Assembly: GCA_024230295.1 (NCBI GenBank)
Contig: JAAERN010000009.1
Span: 62,001 to 126,000, forward strand
Source of the DNA: Planctomycetota bacterium
Lineage (GTDB): Bacteria > Planctomycetota > Phycisphaerae > Phycisphaerales > SM1A02
Length of the DNA: 64,000 bases
Direction of reading: 5' to 3'
The translations under genes and the position numbers were made by a program. A model generated the notes under the pieces. The model was not told the origin of the DNA. It did no database searches and worked only from the letters and a program-made list of their open reading frames with translations. Of the stretch, positions 19,012 to 27,352 are shown piece by piece (the first letter of the stretch is position 1; every line of letters begins with the position of its first letter).

Positions 19012-19716
19012 ATGTCCATGCCTCCTCACATTCTGATTGTTGAAGACGAGTGTGAAATTGGTGAACTTGTGCGGCTGCATGTTGAGAAGGCTGGCTATCG
19101 CACGAAGCTTGTTGAGTCTGGTGAGTCCGCGCTTCAGCATGCCCAGGGAAATGCGGTCGATTTGATCATTCTCGACCTGATGCTTCCCGGTATCGACGGC
19201 CTAGAGGTCTGTAAGCGTCTTCAGTGGGAGAAGTCTACGCGGCACATCCCAGTCATCATGTTGACCGCCCGTGGCGAGGACGCGGATATTGTCACGGGTC
19301 TTGAACTCGGAGCGGTCGATTACATCGTCAAGCCATTCAGCGCCAAGGTGCTGGTTGCGAGAATCCGAAACGCACTGCGCCGCGGTGACGACGTGATTTC
19401 GGACGGCGATCTGGAACATGCGCACGGCATCGAAATCAACGAAGATCGATTCGAAATCCACGTTCATGGAGAGCCAATTGAGGTAACGGTCAGCGAGTTT
19501 CACATCCTCAGGTTTTTGGCCTCTCGCCCCGGATTTGTCCGAACCAGAGAACAGATCATCGACGCAACACACGGCCCCCGCGTCGTGATGTCCAACCGCA
19601 CAATTGACGTTCACATCACATCACTGCGGCGCAAGTTGGGGTCAGCTGGTGATCTCATTGAAACGGTTCGTGGAGTTGGGTATCGACTCGACGACGGCGG
19701 GCCGGCGAGCCTATGA
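19012..19716 (+). CDS. OmpR/PhoB-family response regulator
   Basis: This 234-residue regulator has an N-terminal receiver domain with acidic pair EDE (11-13), phosphoacceptor Asp55 in LIILDLMLPG, Thr85 in VIMLTARG and Lys107 in YIVKPFS. It is followed by a winged-helix DNA-binding domain (about 135-230), with VSEFHILRFLASRPGFVRTREQ-type sequence and the C-terminal GVGYRLDD. It overlaps the kinase gene by 4 bases (ATGA). With the Na/phosphate transporter and PhoU-like gene downstream it is most likely a PhoB-type regulator of phosphate starvation. This role is inferred from context, since OmpR-family members look alike. Confidence 0.93.
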   Translation: MSMPPHILIVEDECEIGELVRLHVEKAGYRTKLVESGESALQHAQGNAVDLIILDLMLPGIDGLEVCKRLQWEKSTRHIPVIMLTARGEDADIVTGLELGAVDYIVKPFSAKVLVARIRNALRRGDDVISDGDLEHAHGIEINEDRFEIHVHGEPIEVTVSEFHILRFLASRPGFVRTREQIIDATHGPRVVMSNRTIDVHITSLRRKLGSAGDLIETVRGVGYRLDDGGPASL

Positions 19717-21167
19717 ATACCAATCGGTCCACCAGGGGTTTGTTGTGTCGAACAGCACTCCCGATCGTGGCCGCGCAAATCGTCGTGTTGGCTGGCTTGG
19801 CGTGGGCTATCGCCACCATGATCGATCCTGCGAAATACGGCGCAGTGCTTGGGATTGTGGCTGTCGGTGCTGTGCTGTCGTTGCTTGCAACCACAGTAAT
19901 CACGGTGTGGATCGCCAAACGCACTGAACGGCAGATTCACAGCATGGCCATGACAGCAGCGCGTCTCGCCGAAGGCGACCTTGTGAGTCGGTTCGAACTA
20001 GATCTTCCTGGCGCACTGGGTGGGCTGTCGGAATCTCTCAATCAAGTGGCCACTTATCAGGGTGATCGAATTAGACAGCTTGGATTGCAACAGAACGAGA
20101 TGCAGGGAATCCTTCACGCCATGAGCACGGGCGTCATCGCGATGGCGTTGGATGGTCGAGTCATCAGTATGAATCCGGCGGCGGTGAACATGCTTGCAGT
20201 CGGCGAGATGGATGTCAGGGGCCGTGATATTGGCGAGATCGGCGTTGATCCCGAGCTCGTTCAATTTGCGACATCTGTCACATCTCAAGGCGGACACGGA
20301 GAAACAGAGCTAGCGATCGGCGGATCGACAGGGCAACGCCTTGTTGCCCGCAGTGAATCCATTCACGACAACCAATCGGCTCTTGTCGGCATCGTTTTGC
20401 TTCTTGATGATGTCACGCGGCTCCGCCAGTTGGAGCACATGCGGGTCGATTTTGCAGCCAACGTATCACACGAGTTGCGCACGCCCATCACATCCATTCA
20501 CGGCTACGCCGAACTGATGGTCGATGAGAAGGATGGATCTGATCGCTTGCGGTATGCAGAAGTCATTCTCAGGAGTTCCGCAAGGCTCTCGTCGATTATC
20601 GATGACCTTCTCTCGCTTGCAAGACTCGAGGATCCACTGAGGGCACAACTGCAGGAACGAGAGTTAGTACAGATTCATGAGTTACTGGACGAGGTTGTCA
20701 GAGCCTGCTCGGCAGAGGCGGAGAAGGGCAGGGTGATCCTGAAGATTGAGTGTCACGAACACCTCGAGTGTCACGGCAGTCGACAGCTCTTGGAGCAAGC
20801 CGTGGGCAACTTGGTTGTCAACGCGATCCGGTACGGCCCCGAGGACTCTTCGGTCACACTGTCCGCGCAGGCGATCGCTGGGGGTCAGATACAGATCAGC
20901 GTTTCGGATCATGGCCCCGGGATCGAATCTTCCCACCGCGAGCGCATTTTCGAGCGGTTCTACCGCGTCGACAAGGGTCGCAGCCGCGAAGTGGGGGGGA
21001 CCGGCCTTGGTTTGGCAATCGTCAAACACATTGCACTGGCGCATGGTGGCCATGTCGAGTTGAAAAGTGGTGTGGGACAGGGATCTGTATTTCGCATCAC
21101 GCTCCCCGTTTCCGCGCCGGCAAGATCTCCTGAACACGATCTTAACACGACACACATACATTCTTAG
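19713..21167 (+). CDS. PhoR-like sensor histidine kinase
   Basis: This 484-residue membrane kinase has two N-terminal helices (LPIVAAQIVVLAGLAWAIA and LGIVAVGAVLSLLATTVIT) with a very short loop between them. It continues with a HAMP-like segment, a PAS-type domain (MQGILHAMSTGVIAMALDGRV), a HisKA dimer domain with H253 in NVSHELRTPITSIHGY, and an HATPase domain with N box (VGNLVVNAIRYGP), DHGPGI and GGTGLGLAIVKH. The tiny extracytoplasmic loop suggests sensing through other proteins, as for PhoR with PhoU. It is translationally coupled to the response regulator and 62 bases upstream of the phosphate transporter. Confidence 0.93.
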   Translation: MNTNRSTRGLLCRTALPIVAAQIVVLAGLAWAIATMIDPAKYGAVLGIVAVGAVLSLLATTVITVWIAKRTERQIHSMAMTAARLAEGDLVSRFELDLPGALGGLSESLNQVATYQGDRIRQLGLQQNEMQGILHAMSTGVIAMALDGRVISMNPAAVNMLAVGEMDVRGRDIGEIGVDPELVQFATSVTSQGGHGETELAIGGSTGQRLVARSESIHDNQSALVGIVLLLDDVTRLRQLEHMRVDFAANVSHELRTPITSIHGYAELMVDEKDGSDRLRYAEVILRSSARLSSIIDDLLSLARLEDPLRAQLQERELVQIHELLDEVVRACSAEAEKGRVILKIECHEHLECHGSRQLLEQAVGNLVVNAIRYGPEDSSVTLSAQAIAGGQIQISVSDHGPGIESSHRERIFERFYRVDKGRSREVGGTGLGLAIVKHIALAHGGHVELKSGVGQGSVFRITLPVSAPARSPEHDLNTTHIHS

Positions 21168-21229
21168 GGGGCGTGCATTCCCATGCACATCGTCATCGCT
21201 GGGCAAGAATCCGGCGATGAGGGGTGCCG

Positions 21230-22408
21230 ATGCAGACTGAACTAAACCAACGCCAAGCTCGCCCGTTCTGGCTCCACGCGCTGCTAGCCCTGCTATCGCT
21301 CTACTTCTTCCTCTCCGCGATCAACGTCATGGGTTCCGGGCTCAAGGCGATCGGCAAGGAGACGACATGGCTGGCAGATGCGATCGCGCAGGGGGACAAC
21401 CCGCTCGTCGCGCTCATGGCCTCCGTACTTGTTACGTCGGTTGTTCAGAGTTCGTCGTTTACCACATCACTCATCATTACACTGGTTGCAGCCGGAGAAC
21501 TGAGTCCGGGTACAGCGGTGTTTGCTGTCATGGGTGCCAACATCGGCACCAGTATCACGGGAATCATCGTGTCTCTCGGCACACTACGCATCAAGCGGCA
21601 GTTCCGGCGCGCCTACGCCACCGCCTTGATGCACGCGATCCCAAACGTTCTGACCGTTGTGTTGTTATTTCCACTCGAGTGGGCGACCAGTTCGACAGGT
21701 GCGGACGGATTTACGGGTGGAATTCTGACCAGAACAGCCAGATGGATCACATCAATGCTCGATCTTGGATCTGGCGAGAAGATGTTCAATCCAATCAAGG
21801 CGATCACCAAGCCGATTGTGACGGCGGTCAAAGAAGGAGCGGGGTGGATTTCGGGTGACAACACGACGCTTGCGGCCACACTCGTCGCGGCTATTGGATT
21901 GCTAATCCTCTTCATGGCCCTCATCGGTCTCGTTAAGAATCTGAAGGACGCGCTGCTCAAACGAATCGAAGGTCTGTTTACAGTTCTGATCTTCCGAAAC
22001 GATCTGCTCGCATGGATATCGGGAATCTTCTCGACCGTGGCTGTGCAGTCCAGTTCGGTTACAACGAGCCTCATGGTTCCGATTGCCGGTGCGGGCGCGG
22101 TGAAGTTGCGCCGGGTCTTCCCATTTATGCTTGGTTGCAACATCGGCACGACTGTGACCGGCGTGATTGCAGCAACGGCCAATCCAACGGCTGGCGCTGT
22201 CATCGTGGCCATATCCCATGTAATCTTCAATCTGACCGACAATGCGATCTGGTATCCACTGAGAATCATTCCGATTCGACTGGCGAAGTGGTACAGCTCG
22301 CTTGCCGCCCGGCGGCGGAAGTATGCGTTCATCTTCCTGGCTACCGTGTTTCTCGTTGTTCCGACTGTGGCACTGCTTATCTCGGAACTGTTTTTCTTCA
22401 GCGACTGA
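21230..22408 (+). CDS. Na+/phosphate cotransporter family protein (PNaS/NptA-like)
   Basis: This is a 392-residue membrane transporter of the Na/Pi-cotransporter II family. The family's inverted repeat of QSSS motifs is visible: TSVVQSSSFTTSLIITLVAAG with GANIGTSITGIIV in the first half, and STVAVQSSSVTTSLMVP with GCNIGTTVTGVIAA in the second. These segments line the substrate path in the family. The ATG at 21230 follows GAGGGG at a 5-base spacing and is preferred over the GTG at 21224. It sits between the PhoBR-type pair and a PhoU-like gene, so inorganic phosphate is the probable substrate. Confidence 0.93.
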   Translation: MQTELNQRQARPFWLHALLALLSLYFFLSAINVMGSGLKAIGKETTWLADAIAQGDNPLVALMASVLVTSVVQSSSFTTSLIITLVAAGELSPGTAVFAVMGANIGTSITGIIVSLGTLRIKRQFRRAYATALMHAIPNVLTVVLLFPLEWATSSTGADGFTGGILTRTARWITSMLDLGSGEKMFNPIKAITKPIVTAVKEGAGWISGDNTTLAATLVAAIGLLILFMALIGLVKNLKDALLKRIEGLFTVLIFRNDLLAWISGIFSTVAVQSSSVTTSLMVPIAGAGAVKLRRVFPFMLGCNIGTTVTGVIAATANPTAGAVIVAISHVIFNLTDNAIWYPLRIIPIRLAKWYSSLAARRRKYAFIFLATVFLVVPTVALLISELFFFSD

Positions 22409-22422
22409 CGGAGTGATTCAAC

Positions 22423-23106
22423 ATGTTTGGGCAGCTGATTGCGGCGTTGAAATCAGGCGATCAACTTGATATTGCATTTGCGGAGTTTCTGCAGATGGTC
22501 GATGCGTCCGAGTGGATGTTTCACGAGGCGAACGATGTTCTTCGGGGCAAGAAGCGAGAGCAGGACGTTGCCGAGGCGCTCTACAGCAAGGATCAGGAAA
22601 TCAACCGACTCCTTCGGTCGGTACGAACCGGCATCTTGACGCACTTGAGCGTCAATCCAGTTGCAGACATCCCTGGCTGTCTGGCGCTCATGAGCGTTGC
22701 CAAGGATGCCGAGCGAATCGGCGACTACTGCAAGAATGTGTTCGAGGTGGGGCGGTACTACGAGGACGACTACAGCATTGAGCGGTATCACGATCCGCTT
22801 GAGGACATTCGAAGCCGGACGGGCGAATTGTTCGGGGTCGTTCATGAAGCATTTGCCGAGTCGAGCGTGAAGAAGGCCAAGGCCTCGATCAAAGCAGCCG
22901 ATCGGATTCGAGGCGAGTGTGATGCGGTTGAAGAAACACTGCTTCGAGATCGCCGCGAGGTGCAGACGCACGTGGCAGTGGCGTATTCGCTGCTCGCAAG
23001 GCATTACAAGCGGGTAGCCTCACACCTCGCAAATATCGCGACGGCCGTGTTTGGGCGCATCGAAGACCTCGACTTCCGCAAGCCCAAGAAAGGCGATGGC
23101 GGTTGA
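22423..23106 (+). CDS. PhoU-domain protein
   Basis: This 227-residue all-helical protein resembles PhoU. The helix SVAKDAERIGDYCKNVFEVG contains the E/DxxxD metal-binding pattern of the family, and the C-terminal helix SLLARHYKRVASHLANIATAV carries a related pattern. It is 14 bases after the phosphate transporter. PhoU-like proteins paired with Na/Pi transporters are thought to modulate transport or signal to PhoR; that function here is inferred from the neighbours. It ends the phosphate block; the next gene is convergent. Confidence 0.88.
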   Translation: MFGQLIAALKSGDQLDIAFAEFLQMVDASEWMFHEANDVLRGKKREQDVAEALYSKDQEINRLLRSVRTGILTHLSVNPVADIPGCLALMSVAKDAERIGDYCKNVFEVGRYYEDDYSIERYHDPLEDIRSRTGELFGVVHEAFAESSVKKAKASIKAADRIRGECDAVEETLLRDRREVQTHVAVAYSLLARHYKRVASHLANIATAVFGRIEDLDFRKPKKGDGG

Positions 23107-23160
23107 CTTCTATTCGATTACCTGCCAGCACCAATTGATGGCTCTCTTGTGTGTGGCCAA

Positions 23161-24759
23161 TCAGCAGACCAGATTGAATGTGTCCGGGCTCGCTTGTGAG
23201 AGCCACCCACTCCACTTTGGACTCGTGGTGTTTTCGAGCAACTCGCCCTGCTCTAGGAAGTCGTAGATCTTGTTGTATTGCCACACATCGGTCGGCGAGA
23301 CGCGTCGGGCAATGTGTATGGGCGAGAACTCGTTCGGGTGCATGAGCCCGGCCGCCGCCGTGACCTCGGCGAGCGCTTCGAGTGTATTGCAGTGGAAGTT
23401 CTTGACGCGTTCCGTTTTATCTGCAACATCCAATCCCCTGAACAGCGTCGGATTCTGTGTCGCGACGCCAACAGGACAGGTGTTGTTCTGGCAGCGCTTG
23501 GCTTGAATACATCCAACCGCGAACATGAATGCGCGAGCCGCGTTGCACCAATCAGCGCCGATGGCCATGCGCTGCGCGATATTGAATGCGGTCGCGACCT
23601 TCCCACTGGCGGCGAGGCGGACCTTGTCACGCACGCCCATGCCCACGAGCGCATTTTGCGCAAAGAGGAGTCCTTCGGTGAGCGGCACGCCCATGTGGTC
23701 GAGGAACTCCACCGGACCGGCGCCAGTTCCGCCTTCAGCGCCATCGATGACGATGAAGTCTGGATAGATTTCCGTTGTAATCATCGCCTTGCAGACAGCA
23801 AGGAACTCGTGAGGTCGGCCGATACACAACTTGAATCCGGATGGCTTGCCGCCGCTCAGGTCACGGAGTTGGGCGACAAACTCAAGCAGGCCAGTCGGAG
23901 TTGAAAATGCAGTGTGATAAGCAGGGGAAATGCAATCCTTACCGACCGGAATATGCCGAACCCGAGCGATCTCCTTGTCGACCTTGGCGGCGGGAAGGAC
24001 ACCACCGTGGCCGGCCTTCGCCCCCTGCGAAATCTTGATTTCGACCATCTTGATTTGCTCAAGTGAGGACGTCTCTTTGAACAGGCCCGGGTCGAAGTCA
24101 CCATTATCGTTCCGGGATCCGAAATAGCCGGTGCCAATCTCCCAGACCAGATCGCCGCCGTTCTTCTTGTGGTACGGGCTGACACCACCTTCCCCGGTAT
24201 CGTGATAGAAGCCGCCCTTTTTGGCGCCTGCGTTCAAAGCGAGCAGGGCGTGTGGGCTCACCGCGCCGAATGACATGGCCGAGATGTTGAGCACGCTCGC
24301 GTCGTAGTGATGTTTGCACTGATCATTGCCCACCTTGACCGTGAAGTTGTGCTTTTGTTTTGGTTTTGGAGCGATGGAGTGGGAGATGAACTCGTACTCG
24401 GTGCTGTAGACATCAAGGTCCGTTCCGAACGGCTTGACATCATCCTGATTCTTGGCTCGTCCATAGACGGCGGTTCGGCGAACACGGTCGTATGGTTTGC
24501 CACCCTCGTCAGTTTCGACGAAGTACTGCATCATCTCGGGCCGAATGCTCTCGAAGAAGAAGCGAAGATGACCAAGCAGCGGGTAGTTTCGAAGAATGCT
24601 GTGATGCTTCTGGGTCAGATCCCAGATCCCCACGCAGGCTGTCGGTACTGACCAGAGCAATCCAGACAGCCAATAACCAGAAACGATGACACCGAGCACA
24701 ATGAATACAGCGGTTACCAGCACGGCGACGGCGACCAACAAAAGACTCAGTGTGCGCAT
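23161..24759 (-). CDS. FMN-binding glutamate synthase-family protein (GltB central-domain-like)
   Basis: This is a 532-residue protein with an N-terminal membrane segment (LLLVAVAVLVTAVFIVLGVIV) followed by the glutamate synthase FMN domain: LNISAMSFGAVSPHALLALN, HDTGEGGVSPYH, KISQGAKAGHGGVLP, VIDGAEGGTGAGPVEF and an iron-sulfur type CIQAKRCQNNTCPVG with three cysteines as in the 3Fe-4S cluster. The N-terminal glutaminase and C-terminal GXGXG domains of true GltB are absent, so it may not be an ordinary GOGAT. AGGAGGGT precedes the ATG by a few bases, lying next to the end of the downstream-listed hydrolase gene, which is actually its upstream neighbour (10-base gap). Confidence 0.9.
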   Translation of the reverse strand: MRTLSLLLVAVAVLVTAVFIVLGVIVSGYWLSGLLWSVPTACVGIWDLTQKHHSILRNYPLLGHLRFFFESIRPEMMQYFVETDEGGKPYDRVRRTAVYGRAKNQDDVKPFGTDLDVYSTEYEFISHSIAPKPKQKHNFTVKVGNDQCKHHYDASVLNISAMSFGAVSPHALLALNAGAKKGGFYHDTGEGGVSPYHKKNGGDLVWEIGTGYFGSRNDNGDFDPGLFKETSSLEQIKMVEIKISQGAKAGHGGVLPAAKVDKEIARVRHIPVGKDCISPAYHTAFSTPTGLLEFVAQLRDLSGGKPSGFKLCIGRPHEFLAVCKAMITTEIYPDFIVIDGAEGGTGAGPVEFLDHMGVPLTEGLLFAQNALVGMGVRDKVRLAASGKVATAFNIAQRMAIGADWCNAARAFMFAVGCIQAKRCQNNTCPVGVATQNPTLFRGLDVADKTERVKNFHCNTLEALAEVTAAAGLMHPNEFSPIHIARRVSPTDVWQYNKIYDFLEQGELLENTTSPKWSGWLSQASPDTFNLVC

Positions 24760-24769
24760 ATGACCCTCC

Positions 24770-27235
24770 TCAGGGGTGAGATCCTACCGACCCCGCCTGT
24801 GATGCGGTGGAGGCTCGGCGCCAGGCCGAATCGCCGCGTTTGAGTGCCCAATCAGAACCAAAGAATCCGAGACCCACAACACCCTCCTTGCCTGAACGTA
24901 GTGAGGCGGACTCAATCACAATCCAATCGGGCCAACCGACGCCTGAGAAGAAGAAGGGGAGGGTTGCTGCCGAACGCTCGCCGGGACCCAGTGTTCCTGT
25001 CACTGTGGCAACACTTGCGACGTTGCTTCCAGGTCTCGGGCGAACAAAGGCGACAGCAAGATCACCCTCAATCGTCTTCTCCCCGACACGTACCCGATCC
25101 TGCCATACTTGGATCGGCGAGTCACCAAAGAGAATATTCCACGCCGCATTCGAGTCGGCGCGACCGTACAGCATGACGCCTCGATCTGGCTCACTCTGGG
25201 CATCAAAGTCGATGTCGTCAACAATCTCGACAAGTCCGTTTCCTCGATACCACCAACGCTCAGCGTCCTGACGAGCCCGCGCACGATTCCATGCAGTCTC
25301 TTCGTTAGTTCCCGTCGTTCCGACGACGAGTATGACATTGTTGTTCCAGGCGCTTCGGAGACGCCCACCCCGAGCAGGGTTCTTTGTATTTGGATCGACT
25401 GCATCGGTCGTGACCCACCGATTGTTCTCCGACTTGGACAGATGAATCTCTCCCCCGGCCGCCACTGTGAGCGGCGTTTGGTTATCCAACACAATCTCAA
25501 TGACACGCTCTGCGCCAATGTCGGGATGCGATGGATCGATGGCGAGTCTCGACACATTCGCCGTGGTTCCTACGACTTGGATGCTGTCCTCAACTCGGTT
25601 TATGTTCAAGTCGACGCGGCTGAGGTCTAAGCTCCGCTCCTGCTGCTCAATCGTGACCCAGTCACACTGGGATGATGCAGATGGATCGACTGTGACGAAA
25701 GTCAGGTGGCTGCGATCGCCGCCCGTGCCACGAGTCCGCTGTTTGAGAAAGTCCATGAGCGGCGGCCAATCCATGCACTCGTCACCCCACCAATGTCCTG
25801 CACCCGGTCGTTCGTAGTACGCGAAGTCGGAATGTGATGTGCCAAGGAGTTTCCGCATTGCGCGTGCCTCCGTAACCGGCACGCTGTCATCCTTGTCGCC
25901 ATGAAGGATGTAGATCCCAAAGCGGTCCGCGTTGGGGGTCAACAACTCGGTATCACTTGGGCTTGCCGCGCGCCGTAGCATGCCCTGCACGCCACCATCA
26001 TTCTCATATCGCTTGTGATCGCCGTAGGTCCAGAAACTGCGCCAACCAGCACTTGGTGCAATGGCGGCGAATCGATCCGGCAGGGTTAGGCCGAGATTCC
26101 ACGTGCCGTGGCCACCCATGGAATGTCCCGTGAGCCAGGCGCGGCTCGGGTCATTGTCGTACCGGGTTTGCGCATCAGCCATCGCTTCGAGCGCATCGAC
26201 TCGCCCCCATTCCTCCCAATCGAATCCATATGGCCGACGATTGGTTGGCGCGACCAGCATGCACCACGGTTGATTGCGATAACAAGACGCCTGCTTTCCC
26301 CCCCTGACCGAAGCGCCGTGAAGTGAGAGGACTGTGCCCGGAACCCCCTCCGACACTTCGGCAGGCGGGACGAATCCGTAGTACTGCACGCTACTATCGA
26401 TATTGCTTCGGAATGTGTTTTGACGCCATTGATATGGCGTTCGGACCCGAATGGATAGCGGGTCTTCATCCAGGGTGGTGCCACTTGAGTCACGCAACCG
26501 AAGTTGCATGGTGATCTCGCCAGCTGCCGCAGCTGGCGCGCGGAGTTGTACAGGCACCTTGAGAAATGACAAGGGCGGAATCGTGGGGACAGGTGTCTGT
26601 GTCACGAGTCCCACGACCTCGGCATCAAGCCAGCAGCCAACAAGTGGCTCGGTGTTGACGTTGTAGATCAAGACAGCGCCCCACTCGTCAAAGGACTCGC
26701 CCTCGATTGCATCCGGGAGGGTTTGATCCGATGTTCCAAGCAGCGCGATCCGTGGCGCGCCCGGCGTACCTTCAAGTTCAGCAAGTGCCTTGGCAGTCCA
26801 CACCTTGGGCGAGGGTGTGCCTCTGCCTGATCGAAGTAGCACTTCATTGCGCCCCTTGCGAAGCAAGAATGGAAGCCGCGTGTTTCCGTTCCCATAGATA
26901 TCGCCGCCGCGGGGGAGGCCGTTGATCCAAGCATCTCCAAATGCACTTGCGTCGAACAGAGCCGGACCATCTTGATCTGACTCGAACACAAAGAGCCCCC
27001 AGCCGCCCTTCGGGATGGTGTAGTTCCCGCCCTCATCGGCCTCGATGACGGACCAGTGAGGGGCCCCCATCATCTTGGAGGTCATGGGCTTTCCAGAGAC
27101 GATCCACGCCTCGACTTCGTCGGTATGAACGGGACGTCTCCATGCATCACGGACGTCGCCTGTGGCAAGTGCCGTCGTTGGAGTCATCGGCGCAGCCGTG
27201 GTGGCGAGTAGGAGCGGGATGATCATGATGAGCAT
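24770..27235 (-). CDS. Secreted alpha/beta-hydrolase (prolyl-oligopeptidase/esterase-like)
   Basis: This is an 821-residue protein with a signal peptide (MLIMIIPLLLATTAAP). A beta-rich N-terminal region is followed by an alpha/beta-hydrolase core with nucleophile Ser372 in AWLTGHSMGGHGTWN, an acid region in ILHGDKDDSVPV and the His in RPGAGHWWGDE. This matches secreted esterases or peptidases of the S9/PHB-depolymerase type. A large C-terminal beta domain follows. The ORF track begins at 27313; the ATG at 27235 is chosen because it starts the signal peptide. The gene is followed after 10 bases by the FMN glutamate-synthase-like gene. Substrate unknown. Confidence 0.8.
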   Translation of the reverse strand: MLIMIIPLLLATTAAPMTPTTALATGDVRDAWRRPVHTDEVEAWIVSGKPMTSKMMGAPHWSVIEADEGGNYTIPKGGWGLFVFESDQDGPALFDASAFGDAWINGLPRGGDIYGNGNTRLPFLLRKGRNEVLLRSGRGTPSPKVWTAKALAELEGTPGAPRIALLGTSDQTLPDAIEGESFDEWGAVLIYNVNTEPLVGCWLDAEVVGLVTQTPVPTIPPLSFLKVPVQLRAPAAAAGEITMQLRLRDSSGTTLDEDPLSIRVRTPYQWRQNTFRSNIDSSVQYYGFVPPAEVSEGVPGTVLSLHGASVRGGKQASCYRNQPWCMLVAPTNRRPYGFDWEEWGRVDALEAMADAQTRYDNDPSRAWLTGHSMGGHGTWNLGLTLPDRFAAIAPSAGWRSFWTYGDHKRYENDGGVQGMLRRAASPSDTELLTPNADRFGIYILHGDKDDSVPVTEARAMRKLLGTSHSDFAYYERPGAGHWWGDECMDWPPLMDFLKQRTRGTGGDRSHLTFVTVDPSASSQCDWVTIEQQERSLDLSRVDLNINRVEDSIQVVGTTANVSRLAIDPSHPDIGAERVIEIVLDNQTPLTVAAGGEIHLSKSENNRWVTTDAVDPNTKNPARGGRLRSAWNNNVILVVGTTGTNEETAWNRARARQDAERWWYRGNGLVEIVDDIDFDAQSEPDRGVMLYGRADSNAAWNILFGDSPIQVWQDRVRVGEKTIEGDLAVAFVRPRPGSNVASVATVTGTLGPGERSAATLPFFFSGVGWPDWIVIESASLRSGKEGVVGLGFFGSDWALKRGDSAWRRASTASQAGSVGSHP

Positions 27236-27288
27236 GGTGAGTCCTTCTGATCTGGGGTATGTGAACAGTACGGGATGATGCCATGCAA

Positions 27289-27322
27289 CAGGCCCTCTTG
27301 GCGGGGAAGCCAAGAGGGCCTG
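27289..27322 (-). terminator. Strong hairpin terminator-like element
   Basis: CAGGCCCTCTTGGC (27289-27302) and GCCAAGAGGGCCTG (27309-27322) form a perfect 14-bp stem around GGGGAA. It lies 30 bases after the stop of the minus-strand dockerin-like gene and before the next minus-strand gene. The following minus-strand bases (TTGCATGG) are only weakly T-rich, so it may slow or process the transcript rather than act as a classic intrinsic terminator. Confidence 0.75.
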
Positions 27323-27352
27323 CGAAGGTTGATCGCCTTGAATGAGGGCCAG

